Positions 1 through 8,565 of a stretch of 64,000 nucleotides of DNA are shown in pieces. The DNA is taken from assembly GCA_035536935.1 (NCBI GenBank), contig DATLNC010000081.1:1-64000 (forward strand). The letters are read 5' to 3'. Numbering within the stretch: the first letter of the stretch is position 1; every line of letters starts with the position of its first letter. This stretch comes from DATMER01 sp035536935 (lineage in GTDB: Bacteria; Acidobacteriota; Thermoanaerobaculia; Multivoradales; UBA5704). The notes under the pieces were generated by a model. It saw only the letters and a list, made by a program, of their open reading frames with translations, was not told where the DNA came from and made no database searches. The position numbers and the translations under genes were made by a program.

Positions 1-1155
1 GATCGGCCCCGTCTTGGCGTCGAACGGGTCGCTGTTGTGGAACTCCGATGCGTTGTCGAGCTCCTTCTGCGCGTAACGACTGTCGAGGAAGCCCGTGGCC
101 ATCCCCTGGTCGCGCAGCAGCTCCTTGGCGAAGCGGGGCGCGTAGAGGCGCAGGTCGCTGTTGAGGATGTACGTCTTTGAGACGCCCGTGTAGCGGTGCA
201 GCTTGTCGGCGATCTGCCCCTTCTCCGCCTCCGAGAGCGAATCGCCGCGGAAGAGGGCCTGCAGGTACTCGCCGGAGGCGAACTGCTCGACCTCGGTGAG
301 CAGGGCCTGCAGGTTCGGCCACGAATCCGGGAGCTTCTTGTGGTACCACGCCGTCGCGGCGAGCGTCGGCAGGTGCGTGACGTAGGTGAGATCGTTGCCG
401 TTGGTGTCGAAGGGCAGGGCGCCCATGTTGATCGCCGGCGAGATGAGGATCACGCCGTTGAGGCCGATGTTCATCTCCCCCTGGAGCCGCGGTACGAGCA
501 TCGAGCCCCGGATGCCGCCGTAGCTCTCGCCGAGGACGTACTTGGGCGAGTTCCAGCGGTCGTGCACGGTGAGGAAGGCGCGGATGAAGTTGGCGACGGA
601 GTCGGCGTCCTCGTCGTAACCCCAGAAGTCGGCATCCTTCTTCTCGCCGAGCGCGCGGCTGAAGCCGGTGCCGATCGGGTCGACCTCGACGAGGTCGGTG
701 ACGCGCAGCAGGCTCCACGGGTTGTCCTTGAGCCGGTAGGGCGGCGCGCCCGGGTCCTCCGCGTCGCTCGGGATGTCGATGCGCTTGGGGCCGACGAAAC
801 CGAGGTGCAGCCAGACCGAGGAGGAGCCCGGCCCGCCGTTGAAGAAGAACGTGATCGGCCGGTCCTCCTGCCGTTTCACACCCTCCGCGATGTAGGAGAT
901 CGTGAAGAAGCGCGCCGTGGGCTTGCCGTCGCGGTCCTTGAGATCGATGTCCTCCGCCGTGGCGGTGTAGGGGATGTCCACCCCGCCGGCGCTGAAGCGG
1001 TGGTGGGTGACGAACCTGCGGGCTGCGGCTGGCGCCGGGGCGGCCTTTTCCGCGGCGCCAGGCGGTTTGTCGCCCTTGGGGGGGTCGTCAGCACGGACGG
1101 CGACGGTAGTCGAGACGAACAGGGTCAAAAGGATGGCGAGCGTCGCTTTACGCAT
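1..1155 (-). CDS. Serine carboxypeptidase-like protein, peptidase family S10 (C-terminus cut by window edge)
   Basis: Probable exported serine carboxypeptidase that removes C-terminal residues from peptides. The 385 visible codons begin with a hydrophobic signal-peptide-like segment (LAILLTLFV) and a Pro/Ala-rich linker. They then show the S10 oxyanion-hole motif FFNGGPGSSS near residue 105, the line VEVDPIGTGFS and the nucleophile motif GESYGG near residue 190. The catalytic Asp and His lie outside the window. Start chosen at ATG 1155, which has a GGGAGA ribosome site on the minus strand; an in-frame ATG at 1173 is the alternative. It is divergent from the glycoside hydrolase gene, with about 150 bp between. 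Family assignment is firm; substrate is unknown. Confidence 0.9.
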   Translation of the reverse strand, partial: MRKATLAILLTLFVSTTVAVRADDPPKGDKPPGAAEKAAPAPAAARRFVTHHRFSAGGVDIPYTATAEDIDLKDRDGKPTARFFTISYIAEGVKRQEDRPITFFFNGGPGSSSVWLHLGFVGPKRIDIPSDAEDPGAPPYRLKDNPWSLLRVTDLVEVDPIGTGFSRALGEKKDADFWGYDEDADSVANFIRAFLTVHDRWNSPKYVLGESYGGIRGSMLVPRLQGEMNIGLNGVILISPAINMGALPFDTNGNDLTYVTHLPTLAATAWYHKKLPDSWPNLQALLTEVEQFASGEYLQALFRGDSLSEAEKGQIADKLHRYTGVSKTYILNSDLRLYAPRFAKELLRDQGMATGFLDSRYAQKELDNASEFHNSDPFDAKTGPI

Positions 1156-1306
1156 GCACAGGATCTCCCTCATTGTGAGCCAGATACGCCTGGAACGGGC
1201 GGAAGTTTCAGGATACCGCCGACGACGCCATCTGGCCCGCTGATTGCTTGTTCCAGCTTTCCGCGCCCCCGGTATCTTGTGGGCGCCATGTCGTATGGAG
1301 CATCGT

Positions 1307-2809
1307 ATGCACGGAGGGAACCTTCCCTGGATTCAGGTGGCGCCGGGTGCGCCTTATTTTCAGACCGAAACCGGGGAGAGCTGGACGCCGATCGGCCAGA
1401 ATGACGCGATCACCTGGCCGGAGATGGCCGGGCTCTTCCGCCGCCGCGACCTCGCCGCGGTCGACCGCCACCTCGCCCACCTCGCCGAGCATGGCGTGAC
1501 CTGCCTCCGGCTCATGCTCGAGTATTCGCAGGGGGAGCATCGTGACTTCGAGAGGACGGCCGGCACGTTCTGGCCGGCGATGGTTCGACTCTGGGACGAT
1601 CTGTTCGCTCTCTGTGCCCGGCGCGGGCTGCGCATCCTGCTGACGCCGTTCGACACGTTCTGGATGTGGCTGCGGTGGCGGCGGCACCCCTACAACGCGG
1701 CGAACGGCGGACCCTGCCGCAAGCGGTCGCAGTGGCTCACCTGCCCCGACATGCGCGCCGCGATCAAGCGCCGCCTCCTCTTCGCCACCGAGCGCTGGGG
1801 CGGCACCGGGACCTTGTTCGCGTGGGACCTGTGGAACGAGATCCACCCGGCGCACGCCGGCGGCGACACCGGGTGCTTCGCCGATTTCATCGACGACCTG
1901 AGCGGAACGCTCCGCCGCCGTGAGATCGAGCTGTACGGGCGGGCGCATCCGCAGACGGTATCGGTCTTCGGCCCGGTGATCAGCGAGAGGCCCGAGATCG
2001 CGGGAGTGGCGTTCCGCCATCCCGGGCTCGACTTCCACAGCACGCACTTCTATGAAAAGGGGACGATCGATTTCCCGCGCAACACCGTGGACGCCGCGGT
2101 GAGCGTCGGCCAGCTGGTGCGCGAAGCGCTCGCGGAGGTTCCTGGGGACCGCCCGTTCTTCGACAGCGAGCACGGGCCGATCCACACCTTCAAGGACCAC
2201 TACAGGACACTCCCGGAGCCCTTCGACGACGAGTACTTCCGCCACATCCAATGGGCGCACCTGGCCTCGGGTGGCGCGGGCGGCGGCATGCGCTGGCCGA
2301 ACCGCCACCCACACACCCTCACCCTCGGCATGCGCGCCGCCCAGAAGGCGCTCGCCGGCTTCACACCTCTCCTTGACTGGCCACGCTTCCGCCGCAGGAA
2401 TCTCAATCGGGAGATCGAGGTCTCGCATGCCGGCTGTACCGGTTTCGCCTGCGGCGATGCCGGGCAGGCCGTCGCCTGGGTGCTGCGCAAGGACCGTCTG
2501 GACCGGTCGGGCCGGGTGCGGCGCGATGCCGAGCCGGTCAGCCCTGAGCTGCGCCTCCCCGGTCTGGCCCCGGGGAGCTATCGCGTCACGTTCTGGAACA
2601 CGGAAGAAGGCCGCTGCGCCGGCTGCGCCGAAGTGGACCGATCCGCGGACGGAACGCTTTGCCTGAGCCTGCCCCCCCTGGTCACCGACCTCGCGGTGGC
2701 GGTCAAAGCCAAGCCGTGGCCGGTTCATTTCCAGGCTGTCACTGCGACTGCAAGGCCTCGGCTGGAGAGACGGCGGCCGCACGGCGCGCAGGTAGCCAGC
2801 TCGCGATGA
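1307..2809 (+). CDS. Glycoside hydrolase, clan GH-A, GH5-like (cellulase/mannanase type)
   Basis: A 500-residue TIM-barrel hydrolase. The acid/base glutamate is probably E178 in DLWNEIHP and the nucleophile E288 in FFDSEHG; these follow barrel strands in the way GH5-like enzymes do. A beta-rich tail of about 110 residues follows, which may be a small accessory domain. No signal peptide is obvious, so an intracellular or non-classically exported enzyme is possible. ATG 1307 is preferred because GGAG sits six bases upstream; ATG 1295 is an in-frame alternative. Its 3' end overlaps the convergent permease gene by 71 bp. Substrate (beta-mannan, beta-glucan or other) cannot be read from the sequence. 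Confidence 0.82.
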   Translation: MHGGNLPWIQVAPGAPYFQTETGESWTPIGQNDAITWPEMAGLFRRRDLAAVDRHLAHLAEHGVTCLRLMLEYSQGEHRDFERTAGTFWPAMVRLWDDLFALCARRGLRILLTPFDTFWMWLRWRRHPYNAANGGPCRKRSQWLTCPDMRAAIKRRLLFATERWGGTGTLFAWDLWNEIHPAHAGGDTGCFADFIDDLSGTLRRREIELYGRAHPQTVSVFGPVISERPEIAGVAFRHPGLDFHSTHFYEKGTIDFPRNTVDAAVSVGQLVREALAEVPGDRPFFDSEHGPIHTFKDHYRTLPEPFDDEYFRHIQWAHLASGGAGGGMRWPNRHPHTLTLGMRAAQKALAGFTPLLDWPRFRRRNLNREIEVSHAGCTGFACGDAGQAVAWVLRKDRLDRSGRVRRDAEPVSPELRLPGLAPGSYRVTFWNTEEGRCAGCAEVDRSADGTLCLSLPPLVTDLAVAVKAKPWPVHFQAVTATARPRLERRRPHGAQVASSR

Positions 2810-5216
2810 ACGCGACGAAGAGAAGCGCCACGGGCGTCGCGCTCAGCGTCAGCAAGTCGGTCGGAGCTACGGCATAGAGCAACCCGCGCAGCAACCGCGA
2901 GGTAGCGAGCGCGCATGCCGTGCCGATCACGATGCCGAGCCCGGCGAGACGCAAGCCGTCCAGCGAGATCATGCGGCTCACGTCTTCCGGCCGGGCACCG
3001 AGCGCCATCCGGATGCCGAGCTCGCGGCGGCGGATGCTGACGCTGTACGCCATGATGCCGTACAAACCGACGGCTCCGAGGAACAACGTCACCACGCTGG
3101 CGATCGCGAGGAGCACGGCGAGCGCGCGAGCGCGTGCCGACGCGTCGTGCACGAGCTGCTGCAGCGAGCCCTCGTCATAGGTTGGGATGCCGGAGTCGAG
3201 CGCACGTACGATCCGGCGGATGGCCGACAATGCCTCGCCCTCTCCGGCATCCGTGCGCACGACCAAAGAGAGCGCCGCCGGCAGCGACACGTCGGTTTCC
3301 TCCGGCCCGGCGGTGACGATGGGAAAGTACACGGTCTCGCTCGGCGGCTTCTCGAGGCCGTCGTAGCGCACGTCGCCCACCTCGCCGACGATGGTGTACC
3401 AGCGGCCACCCAGCGGGCGAACGCGCTTGCCGAGTGGAGTCGTACCGGGCCAGTACCGCTCTGCGAACGCATGGCTCACGATCGCCTCGTCCACTGGATG
3501 GGCCGCATCCTGAGCGCCGAACGTCCGGCCGCGGAACAGTGGGATGCGCAGCGCCTGAAAATATTGGCCATCCACGTGCGCCACGGCGTGCTCGGTCCCG
3601 CCGGCGTTCGCCTGAGAGGCGTCGCCTTCCACATCGATCGCCATGTCGTGACGGTCGCCGCTGAGCGGTACCCAGTCCGTCAGCGCCACATCACGCGCGC
3701 CCGGGATTGCCTGCGCCTCGCGTACCATGGCCTGAAAGAAATTGAGGCGCACGCTGCCGCCGCTGTACCTGGCGTAGGGCAGCAGAACACGCGAGGTGAC
3801 GACGTGATCGGCCTCGAAACCGGGCCGCACGTCATGCAACCGAAGCAAGCTGCGCGTCATCAGCCCGGACGAAGTGACCAGCACGACGGCCAGCGCGATC
3901 TGCGAGACGACCAGGGCGCTGCGCACTCGTTGAGGTGCGCGGCTGCCCGCTGGTCCGGTACCGGCCCTGCGAAGCACCTGAACGATGGAGACCCGGCGCG
4001 CGCGGAGGAGCGGGAGCACGCTCACGAACAGCGCGCAGAATACGGTGATTCCCAGCGCGAACAGCAGAACCGGGGCGTCGACTCCGACATCTTCCAGGCG
4101 CGGCAGCGATAGCGCCGTTCCCGTGCTCCGCACCACTCTCATGCTTGCCACAGCCAACAACACACCGGTGCCACCACCCAGCGCGCTCAGCAGCACGGAT
4201 TCGCTCAGCGTGAGTGCGAGTATCCCCATGAAACCGGAGCCGAGAGCTGCACGCACGGCGAGCTCCATCTGCGCGCGCTCGGCACGGACGAGAAGCAGGC
4301 CGGCTACGTTCGTGCAAGCGACGAGGAGCACGAGCAGCACGCTGCCGAACACGAACCAGAGCAGCTGTGAAGGCGGGCCGACGATCGAATCCCGCAGCGA
4401 CTGCACGTGTGGCGCGGTGTGCGTTTCCTGCCATGTGGCCGCGGAGGCATCGCCTTGGAAATACGCGCCGGGGTTGGTCAGCACCCGCGCGAGGTCCGCC
4501 CGCGCCGCTTCGCTCGACACGCCGCCTTTGAGCCGTCCGATGCCCGTGAGATTGAGCGAGGCAGGACGCGTACGCGCCGGGTCGAGCGCAAGCGGCAACC
4601 AGAGCTCCACCTGGCGCGCGGGATACGCGAAACGCGGCGGCATGATCCCGACGATCGTGCGCGGAACGTCGTTCACGTCGATCTGCCGACCGATGGCGTC
4701 GGGGTCGCCGTGCAGGCGTTCCTGCCAGATGCGGTGCGAGAGGACGACCACCCGAGGGGCGCCGGGCCGGTCGGCGCCCGGGGCGAACGCCCTGCCGCGC
4801 GCGGGGGGGACGCCCAGGACGTCGAAGAAGTTCGCCGTGACGCGCGCGCCACGGACGCGAACGACGGTCTGGTCTGCCTCCGAGGGGCCAAGGTCGCCGT
4901 CGTCGAATCGCCACGCGGCCACACCGTCGAAGGCGCGCGTTTCACTCTGGTAGAGCATGACGATGGCGTCAGAGAGGTCTACCGTCGCGCGCCCGGCACT
5001 GCTGGCGGTATGCGTCAGCCGCACGAGGCGGTCCGGCTCCGGGTACGGCAGCGGCGCGAGCAGGATGCCGTTCACGAGGCTGAACATGGCCGTCGTCGTG
5101 CCGACGCCGAGCGCCAGCACGAGGACGACCGCTCCAGCGAAAGCCGGGACGCGCCGGAGGCGCCGCGCCGCGAACCGGAGCTCGGACCGGGCCAGGAGTT
5201 GGCGCCAGTCAGACAC
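2739..5216 (-). CDS. ADOP-family ABC transporter permease (FtsX/MacB_PCD duplicated)
   Basis: An 825-residue membrane protein with the ADOP layout. An N-terminal helix opens in AGAVVLVLALGVGTTTAMFSL, then comes a MacB-like periplasmic domain, three FtsX helices around residues 300-420, a second periplasmic domain, and a final FtsX domain with RRRELGIRMALGA. ADOP proteins are permeases of mechanotransmission-type ABC systems and often lack an adjacent ATPase, as here. The start is uncertain. The frame stays open upstream through the 21-bp repeat array to 6029. I chose GTG 5216 because the family normally begins right before this segment; a purine-rich AGAGGAG lies about 16 bases upstream, farther than usual. 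Confidence 0.85.
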   Translation of the reverse strand: MSDWRQLLARSELRFAARRLRRVPAFAGAVVLVLALGVGTTTAMFSLVNGILLAPLPYPEPDRLVRLTHTASSAGRATVDLSDAIVMLYQSETRAFDGVAAWRFDDGDLGPSEADQTVVRVRGARVTANFFDVLGVPPARGRAFAPGADRPGAPRVVVLSHRIWQERLHGDPDAIGRQIDVNDVPRTIVGIMPPRFAYPARQVELWLPLALDPARTRPASLNLTGIGRLKGGVSSEAARADLARVLTNPGAYFQGDASAATWQETHTAPHVQSLRDSIVGPPSQLLWFVFGSVLLVLLVACTNVAGLLLVRAERAQMELAVRAALGSGFMGILALTLSESVLLSALGGGTGVLLAVASMRVVRSTGTALSLPRLEDVGVDAPVLLFALGITVFCALFVSVLPLLRARRVSIVQVLRRAGTGPAGSRAPQRVRSALVVSQIALAVVLVTSSGLMTRSLLRLHDVRPGFEADHVVTSRVLLPYARYSGGSVRLNFFQAMVREAQAIPGARDVALTDWVPLSGDRHDMAIDVEGDASQANAGGTEHAVAHVDGQYFQALRIPLFRGRTFGAQDAAHPVDEAIVSHAFAERYWPGTTPLGKRVRPLGGRWYTIVGEVGDVRYDGLEKPPSETVYFPIVTAGPEETDVSLPAALSLVVRTDAGEGEALSAIRRIVRALDSGIPTYDEGSLQQLVHDASARARALAVLLAIASVVTLFLGAVGLYGIMAYSVSIRRRELGIRMALGARPEDVSRMISLDGLRLAGLGIVIGTACALATSRLLRGLLYAVAPTDLLTLSATPVALLFVAFIASWLPARRAAAVSPAEALQSQ

Positions 5217-5315
5217 CTGGCTGTCTAGCCGGCTCCTCTGCAACAGTGCGGGGTGCAACAAATTAGAGAGTTTAGGCCTGCGCTGGTGGCGAGTCAATCG
5301 ACTCTGGCGCCCGTA

Positions 5316-5861
5316 GTCATCCGGGCGACTGCCCAAGTTATCCGGGCGATTGGCCGAGTCATCCGGGCAACCGCCCAAGTCATCCGGGCGACTGCCTAAG
5401 TCATCCGGGCAACTGCCCGAGTCGTCCGGGCACCTGCCCAGGTCATCGGGGCGACTGCCCGAGTCATCCGGGCAACCGCCCAAGTCTTCCGGGCGACTGC
5501 CCAAGTCATCCGGGCAACCGCCCAAGTCATCCGGGCGACTGCCCGAGTCTTCCGGGCTACTGCCCAAGTCATCCGGGCTACTGCCCAAGTCATCCGGGCA
5601 TCTGCCCGAGTCGTCCGGGCAACTGCCCGAGTCGTCCGGGCACCTGCCCAAGTCATCCGGACACCTGCCCGAGTCGTCCGGGCACCTGCCCAAGTCGTCC
5701 GGGCACCTGCCCAAGTCAGCCGGGCAACCGCCCAAGTCAGCCGGGCAAGCGCCCAAGTCGTCCGGGCAACCGCCCAAGTCGTCCGGGCAACCGCCCAGGT
5801 CGTCCGGGCAACCGCCCAGGTCGTCCAGGCACCTGCCCAAGTCGCCCGGTGCCTCAGTCAG
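5316..5861. repeat. Array C: about 25 tandem 21-bp units, each with a GGGC...GCCC hairpin
   Basis: Direct tandem repeat with an invariant 21-bp period: the GTC that opens each unit recurs at 5316 + 21k through 5841. Each unit reads roughly GTCATCCGGGCAACTGCCCAA and contains the inverted repeat GGGCA-N2-TGCCC or GGGC-N4-GCCC. The loop and flanks vary while the stem is kept in nearly all units. It fills the gap between the stop codon of the regulatory-domain gene and the ADOP permease. The array is open in at least three frames, including the minus-strand frame that runs into the permease, where it would encode heptapeptides of the type DDLGGCP. Whether it is translated is unknown. The non-array remainder, 5217-5315, shows nothing else recognisable. 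Confidence 0.95.
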
Positions 5862-7607
5862 GCGCTGCGGTACTTCGTCCCAGCGCGTCAACGAACTGGC
5901 GTCGGAGCTTCTCTTCAGCTTCCTCCACTTGCCTGCCGAGGCGCTGCCGCTCGGTGTCTTCGGATGCGTTGTAGAGCTGCTCCTCGAGATTCCTGAGCTG
6001 CGCTGCGCCCGTCGCCAGGAGGTTCGCAAGGTCCGTATCGTCCAGCGCCTCGGCGATTGTCGTGATCAGGCGCTGGCCTGTCCAGCCCGACAGCTCCGCG
6101 GTCTCGAGCTGGCCGATCAGCCAGGGCAGCAGCCGGTCGTCGTGCCACGGACGGACCAGATCATAGAGGTCGAGGTCGGCATCCTCGACTTGCGGCGTGC
6201 GCAGCAGCGCCGTGGCCAGGCGCTCCCGGTGCGCGTCGGTGAGGAACGCGGCGAGGATCACCGGACTCACCTCGCGCTCGGGCTTGCCGCCGGTGCTGAG
6301 AAAATCGGCGAACACGTCCTGCAAGCTCTGCGCGTAAAGGTCCACGGGATCTTGCGCTGCTCGGCCTGGTACTCCAGCTGCCGGACCGCTTCGCGCAGCT
6401 CGAAGATCGCCTCTTTGCGGGTCGCCGGGTCTTCGGTGGTCGCCACCAGCCATTCCAGGAGCTCCGCGGGGCGGGCTGCGCCGCTCTCCGGGATCTGCGC
6501 CAGCGCCTCGATCCGCTCCTCGTAGGCTGCGACCTTGGCATCGGGCAGCTCCCGGAGACCGAATAGCGCATCCGCCGCGACGTAGCCGTCCGAGCCCCGG
6601 CCGTTCTCCGCCTCCCGGGGGTTGACGAAGAGCAGTACGTTGTTGCCGGGCTGCAAGCGGCTCGCCGGGTCCTCGTCCGGCATTTGATCGTGGTAGACGG
6701 AGATCACCCGTTCCCGGGTGTCGCCCTTGAGGACCGACGAGACGACGACCTCGGTCCGCACCTCCCAGGTGTAGTCCTGCTGCCGCACGGTGACCGACTT
6801 TCCGGCGACGCCGAGGACGACCAGGCTGGTCTCTTCGTAGAGCTTGTGCATCGGCTCCATGGTGATGGCGATCGCGCCGCCGAGAACCACGCCCGCGGAT
6901 TCGCGTCCGGCGACGATGCTTTCCCACACATCGGACGGCACGGTCAGCCCGATCTGGCGCTTCTCTCCGGCCGAGAGCAGGATGTTCCCCTGCTGTGCCG
7001 CGTCGTGCCCGCCGGCCGAGGCTTGGAGCTCATAGATCCCAGCCGTTATGGAAGCGAAGGAAAACCTGCCGTCGGCGTCCGTCCGTCGGACGCGCTCCTG
7101 CCGGTCGAGCTGGTTGTAGAGCTTGATCTCGGCATCGGGGACCGGCTCTCCGGCTTCGTTGGTAAGCGTGCCGCTCAGGGAGCTGCCGGCATTGCCGGCC
7201 CGCTGCGGCCGGTTGCCTTCGGGCCGCTCCCCGGTTCCCTGTTCCGCCGCTGGCGAGACTGTGGTGGCCGGATTGGTCCATGCGGTTCCGCTGAGCCCGA
7301 GAACGGCCGTGACCACAGCCGTCGCGAGCGGCGACACGCGCCGGGAGGGGAGCGGATCCGCCGTGACCGGAGGCTCCAGGGTGAGGAGCCGTCCCGAGCC
7401 GTCGCGCGTCAGGCGGGCGCAGAGCTTACCCTGGCTGGCCTCGATCACGCCGGCGATCTCGCGCGGCGAGAGCTGCGCGAAGTCGTACACGGGCTTGTCG
7501 CACTTCAGGCAATGGCGCCTGCGTCCGTCGCCGTGCATCGCGTCCCAGGAACTGGGGCAAGGGGATGCAACCTCAAGGCGCGGCAGCTTGTCTTTTCTCC
7601 TCGACAT
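5854..7607 (-). pseudogene. Carboxypeptidase-regulatory-like domain protein with N-terminal cysteine motif, interrupted by a frameshift
   Basis: Reading starts at ATG 7607 after a strong GGGAGGAG ribosome site. The N-terminus carries a C...C-x2-C type motif (CPSSWDAM, RRRHCLKC) and a following LCARLTRDGSGRLLT segment, a combination common ahead of carboxypeptidase-regulatory domains in acidobacterial-type proteins. One transmembrane helix follows (near residue 115), then a beta-sandwich regulatory domain (residues ~135-225) and a domain ending in a charged helical tail. The frame breaks near 6350-6356: the upstream frame runs out of sense at EYQAEQR and the family-like sequence resumes one frame over at DPVDLYAQSL, continuing to the stop at 5854. 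One missing base would restore a protein of about 585 residues. No slippery heptamer is seen, so a true pseudogene or an assembly error is likelier than programmed shifting. Confidence 0.75.
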
Positions 7608-7689
7608 GGCGGCTCCTCCCATGGTGGGCGTGGTGGCAAGCACCCACCGTCTATCCACTTAGACACCTCTCGCCCGATTTTCGATCCCG

Positions 7690-7881
7690 ATGCGAGAGGG
7701 TAGCGTAGAGGCCGGAGATTCCTTCGAGTTGCTCGGAGAGGACCCGCACCTCGTGACTGTGGACGACGTCAACCGCCTGTTTCTGGGGGAGCGGGACGAC
7801 GACGTCCTGACGCGGGCCCTCGATGTAGAGGTTCTGCCGGAAAGCTGGAAGGTCCACCTGCTACGGCAGGCAGAGAGCTAA
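7690..7881 (+). CDS. Small acidic hypothetical protein
   Basis: A 63-codon open frame that I do not recognise. The product is strongly acidic (runs such as GERDDDV) and lacks membrane segments. Codon positions look coding (G-rich first, AT-richer second, GC-rich third), but the antisense frame over 7651-7857 shares the same codon grid and is also open, so strand choice is uncertain. No convincing ribosome site precedes ATG 7690. It overlaps the convergent hepT gene by four bases. It may be a remnant rather than a working gene. Confidence 0.3.
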   Translation: MREGSVEAGDSFELLGEDPHLVTVDDVNRLFLGERDDDVLTRALDVEVLPESWKVHLLRQAES

Positions 7882-8225
7882 GAGTCCTCTTCCCCAAGCA
7901 GCCCCTCGACCGCCGCCAGCAATCCTGGAAGCTTAGTCTCCATGACACCCCATACGACCTCATTCTGGACGGCTGCGTAGCCGTGGATCAGGGCATTCCG
8001 AAAGGAAATGATCTTCTGGTACTCAGGGACCTGAGAGGCGATGGCCGGATCTAGCTTGGAGAGCTTGTTGAGGGCCTCTCCAATAATCTCGAACTGTCGC
8101 TCGACAGCTGAGCGCAGCATTGGGTCGAGGTCGTAACCATCGAAGCTGCGCCCTGCAGTGAAGTCGCCAATGAGCCTGGCGGCCTTACGTATGTCATAGA
8201 GAAGTGTCTTTGCTTCAAGCCGCAT
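7878..8225 (-). CDS. hepT: HepT-like HEPN ribonuclease toxin (DUF86)
   Basis: A 115-residue all-helical HEPN protein. The nuclease motif R-x4-H-x-Y is present as RNALIHGY near residue 77-84. In the family, the Arg and His cut RNA and the Tyr is the site that the partner MntA modifies with AMP. The N-terminal segment MRLEAKTLLYDI is typical of DUF86. The gene starts inside the 3' end of mntA (11-bp overlap), the normal order for this toxin-antitoxin class, so the pair is co-translated. No operator is evident. Confidence 0.9.
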   Translation of the reverse strand: MRLEAKTLLYDIRKAARLIGDFTAGRSFDGYDLDPMLRSAVERQFEIIGEALNKLSKLDPAIASQVPEYQKIISFRNALIHGYAAVQNEVVWGVMETKLPGLLAAVEGLLGEEDS

Positions 8226-8523
8226 AGAGTAGGGTGCGCGAGCTCTCGATCTGCTTGAGAAAGTAGGGGTTATTGACCGCTGCCGGCATCAGAAGGTCGA
8301 TGGGGCGCCCGAACAGCCTCTCAAGGTCCGTGAGAAGCCCGAGATAGCGGTCCGCGAGCTCGCCATGGCTTCCGGGCTCGAGCTCGACCAGGAAGTCGAG
8401 GTCGCTCGACTCAGGATTGAACCGCCCTGTCGCAGCCGATCCAAAGACCTCCAGCCGCCGCACCCGGTGTTGGGCACAAAGACGGGACAGTTCTTTTCGA
8501 TGCTCCTCAATAATCCGATCCAC
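8215..8523 (-). CDS. mntA: MntA-like minimal nucleotidyltransferase antitoxin
   Basis: Minimal nucleotidyltransferase of about 102 residues. The motif FGSAATGRFNPESSDLDF supplies the GS...D-x-D signature that binds metal and ATP. In characterised pairs it adds AMP to HepT and silences it. GTG 8523 is preferred because GGAG sits eight bases upstream; an ATG at 8562 would add 13 residues without a good ribosome site. It overlaps hepT by 11 bp and starts 42 bp after the stop of the TrkA-channel gene, so shared transcription with that gene is possible. Confidence 0.87.
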   Translation of the reverse strand: MDRIIEEHRKELSRLCAQHRVRRLEVFGSAATGRFNPESSDLDFLVELEPGSHGELADRYLGLLTDLERLFGRPIDLLMPAAVNNPYFLKQIESSRTLLYAA

Positions 8524-8565
8524 TCCGATCGCTCCTCGGCGATCAGGTGACCGCCGGGCCATAGT

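Noticed and set aside
5316..5861. CRISPR-like array
   Set aside because: Units are directly tandem with a 21-bp period and there are no unique spacers or cas genes.
6345..6360. Programmed ribosomal frameshift
   Set aside because: No slippery heptamer or downstream structure was seen at the junction.
5350..6525. Plus-strand open frame of 391 codons made of SSGQPPK-like repeats
   Set aside because: It is the antisense reading of array C and of the regulatory-domain gene; no ribosome site, and the 3' half is a shadow of the minus-strand gene.
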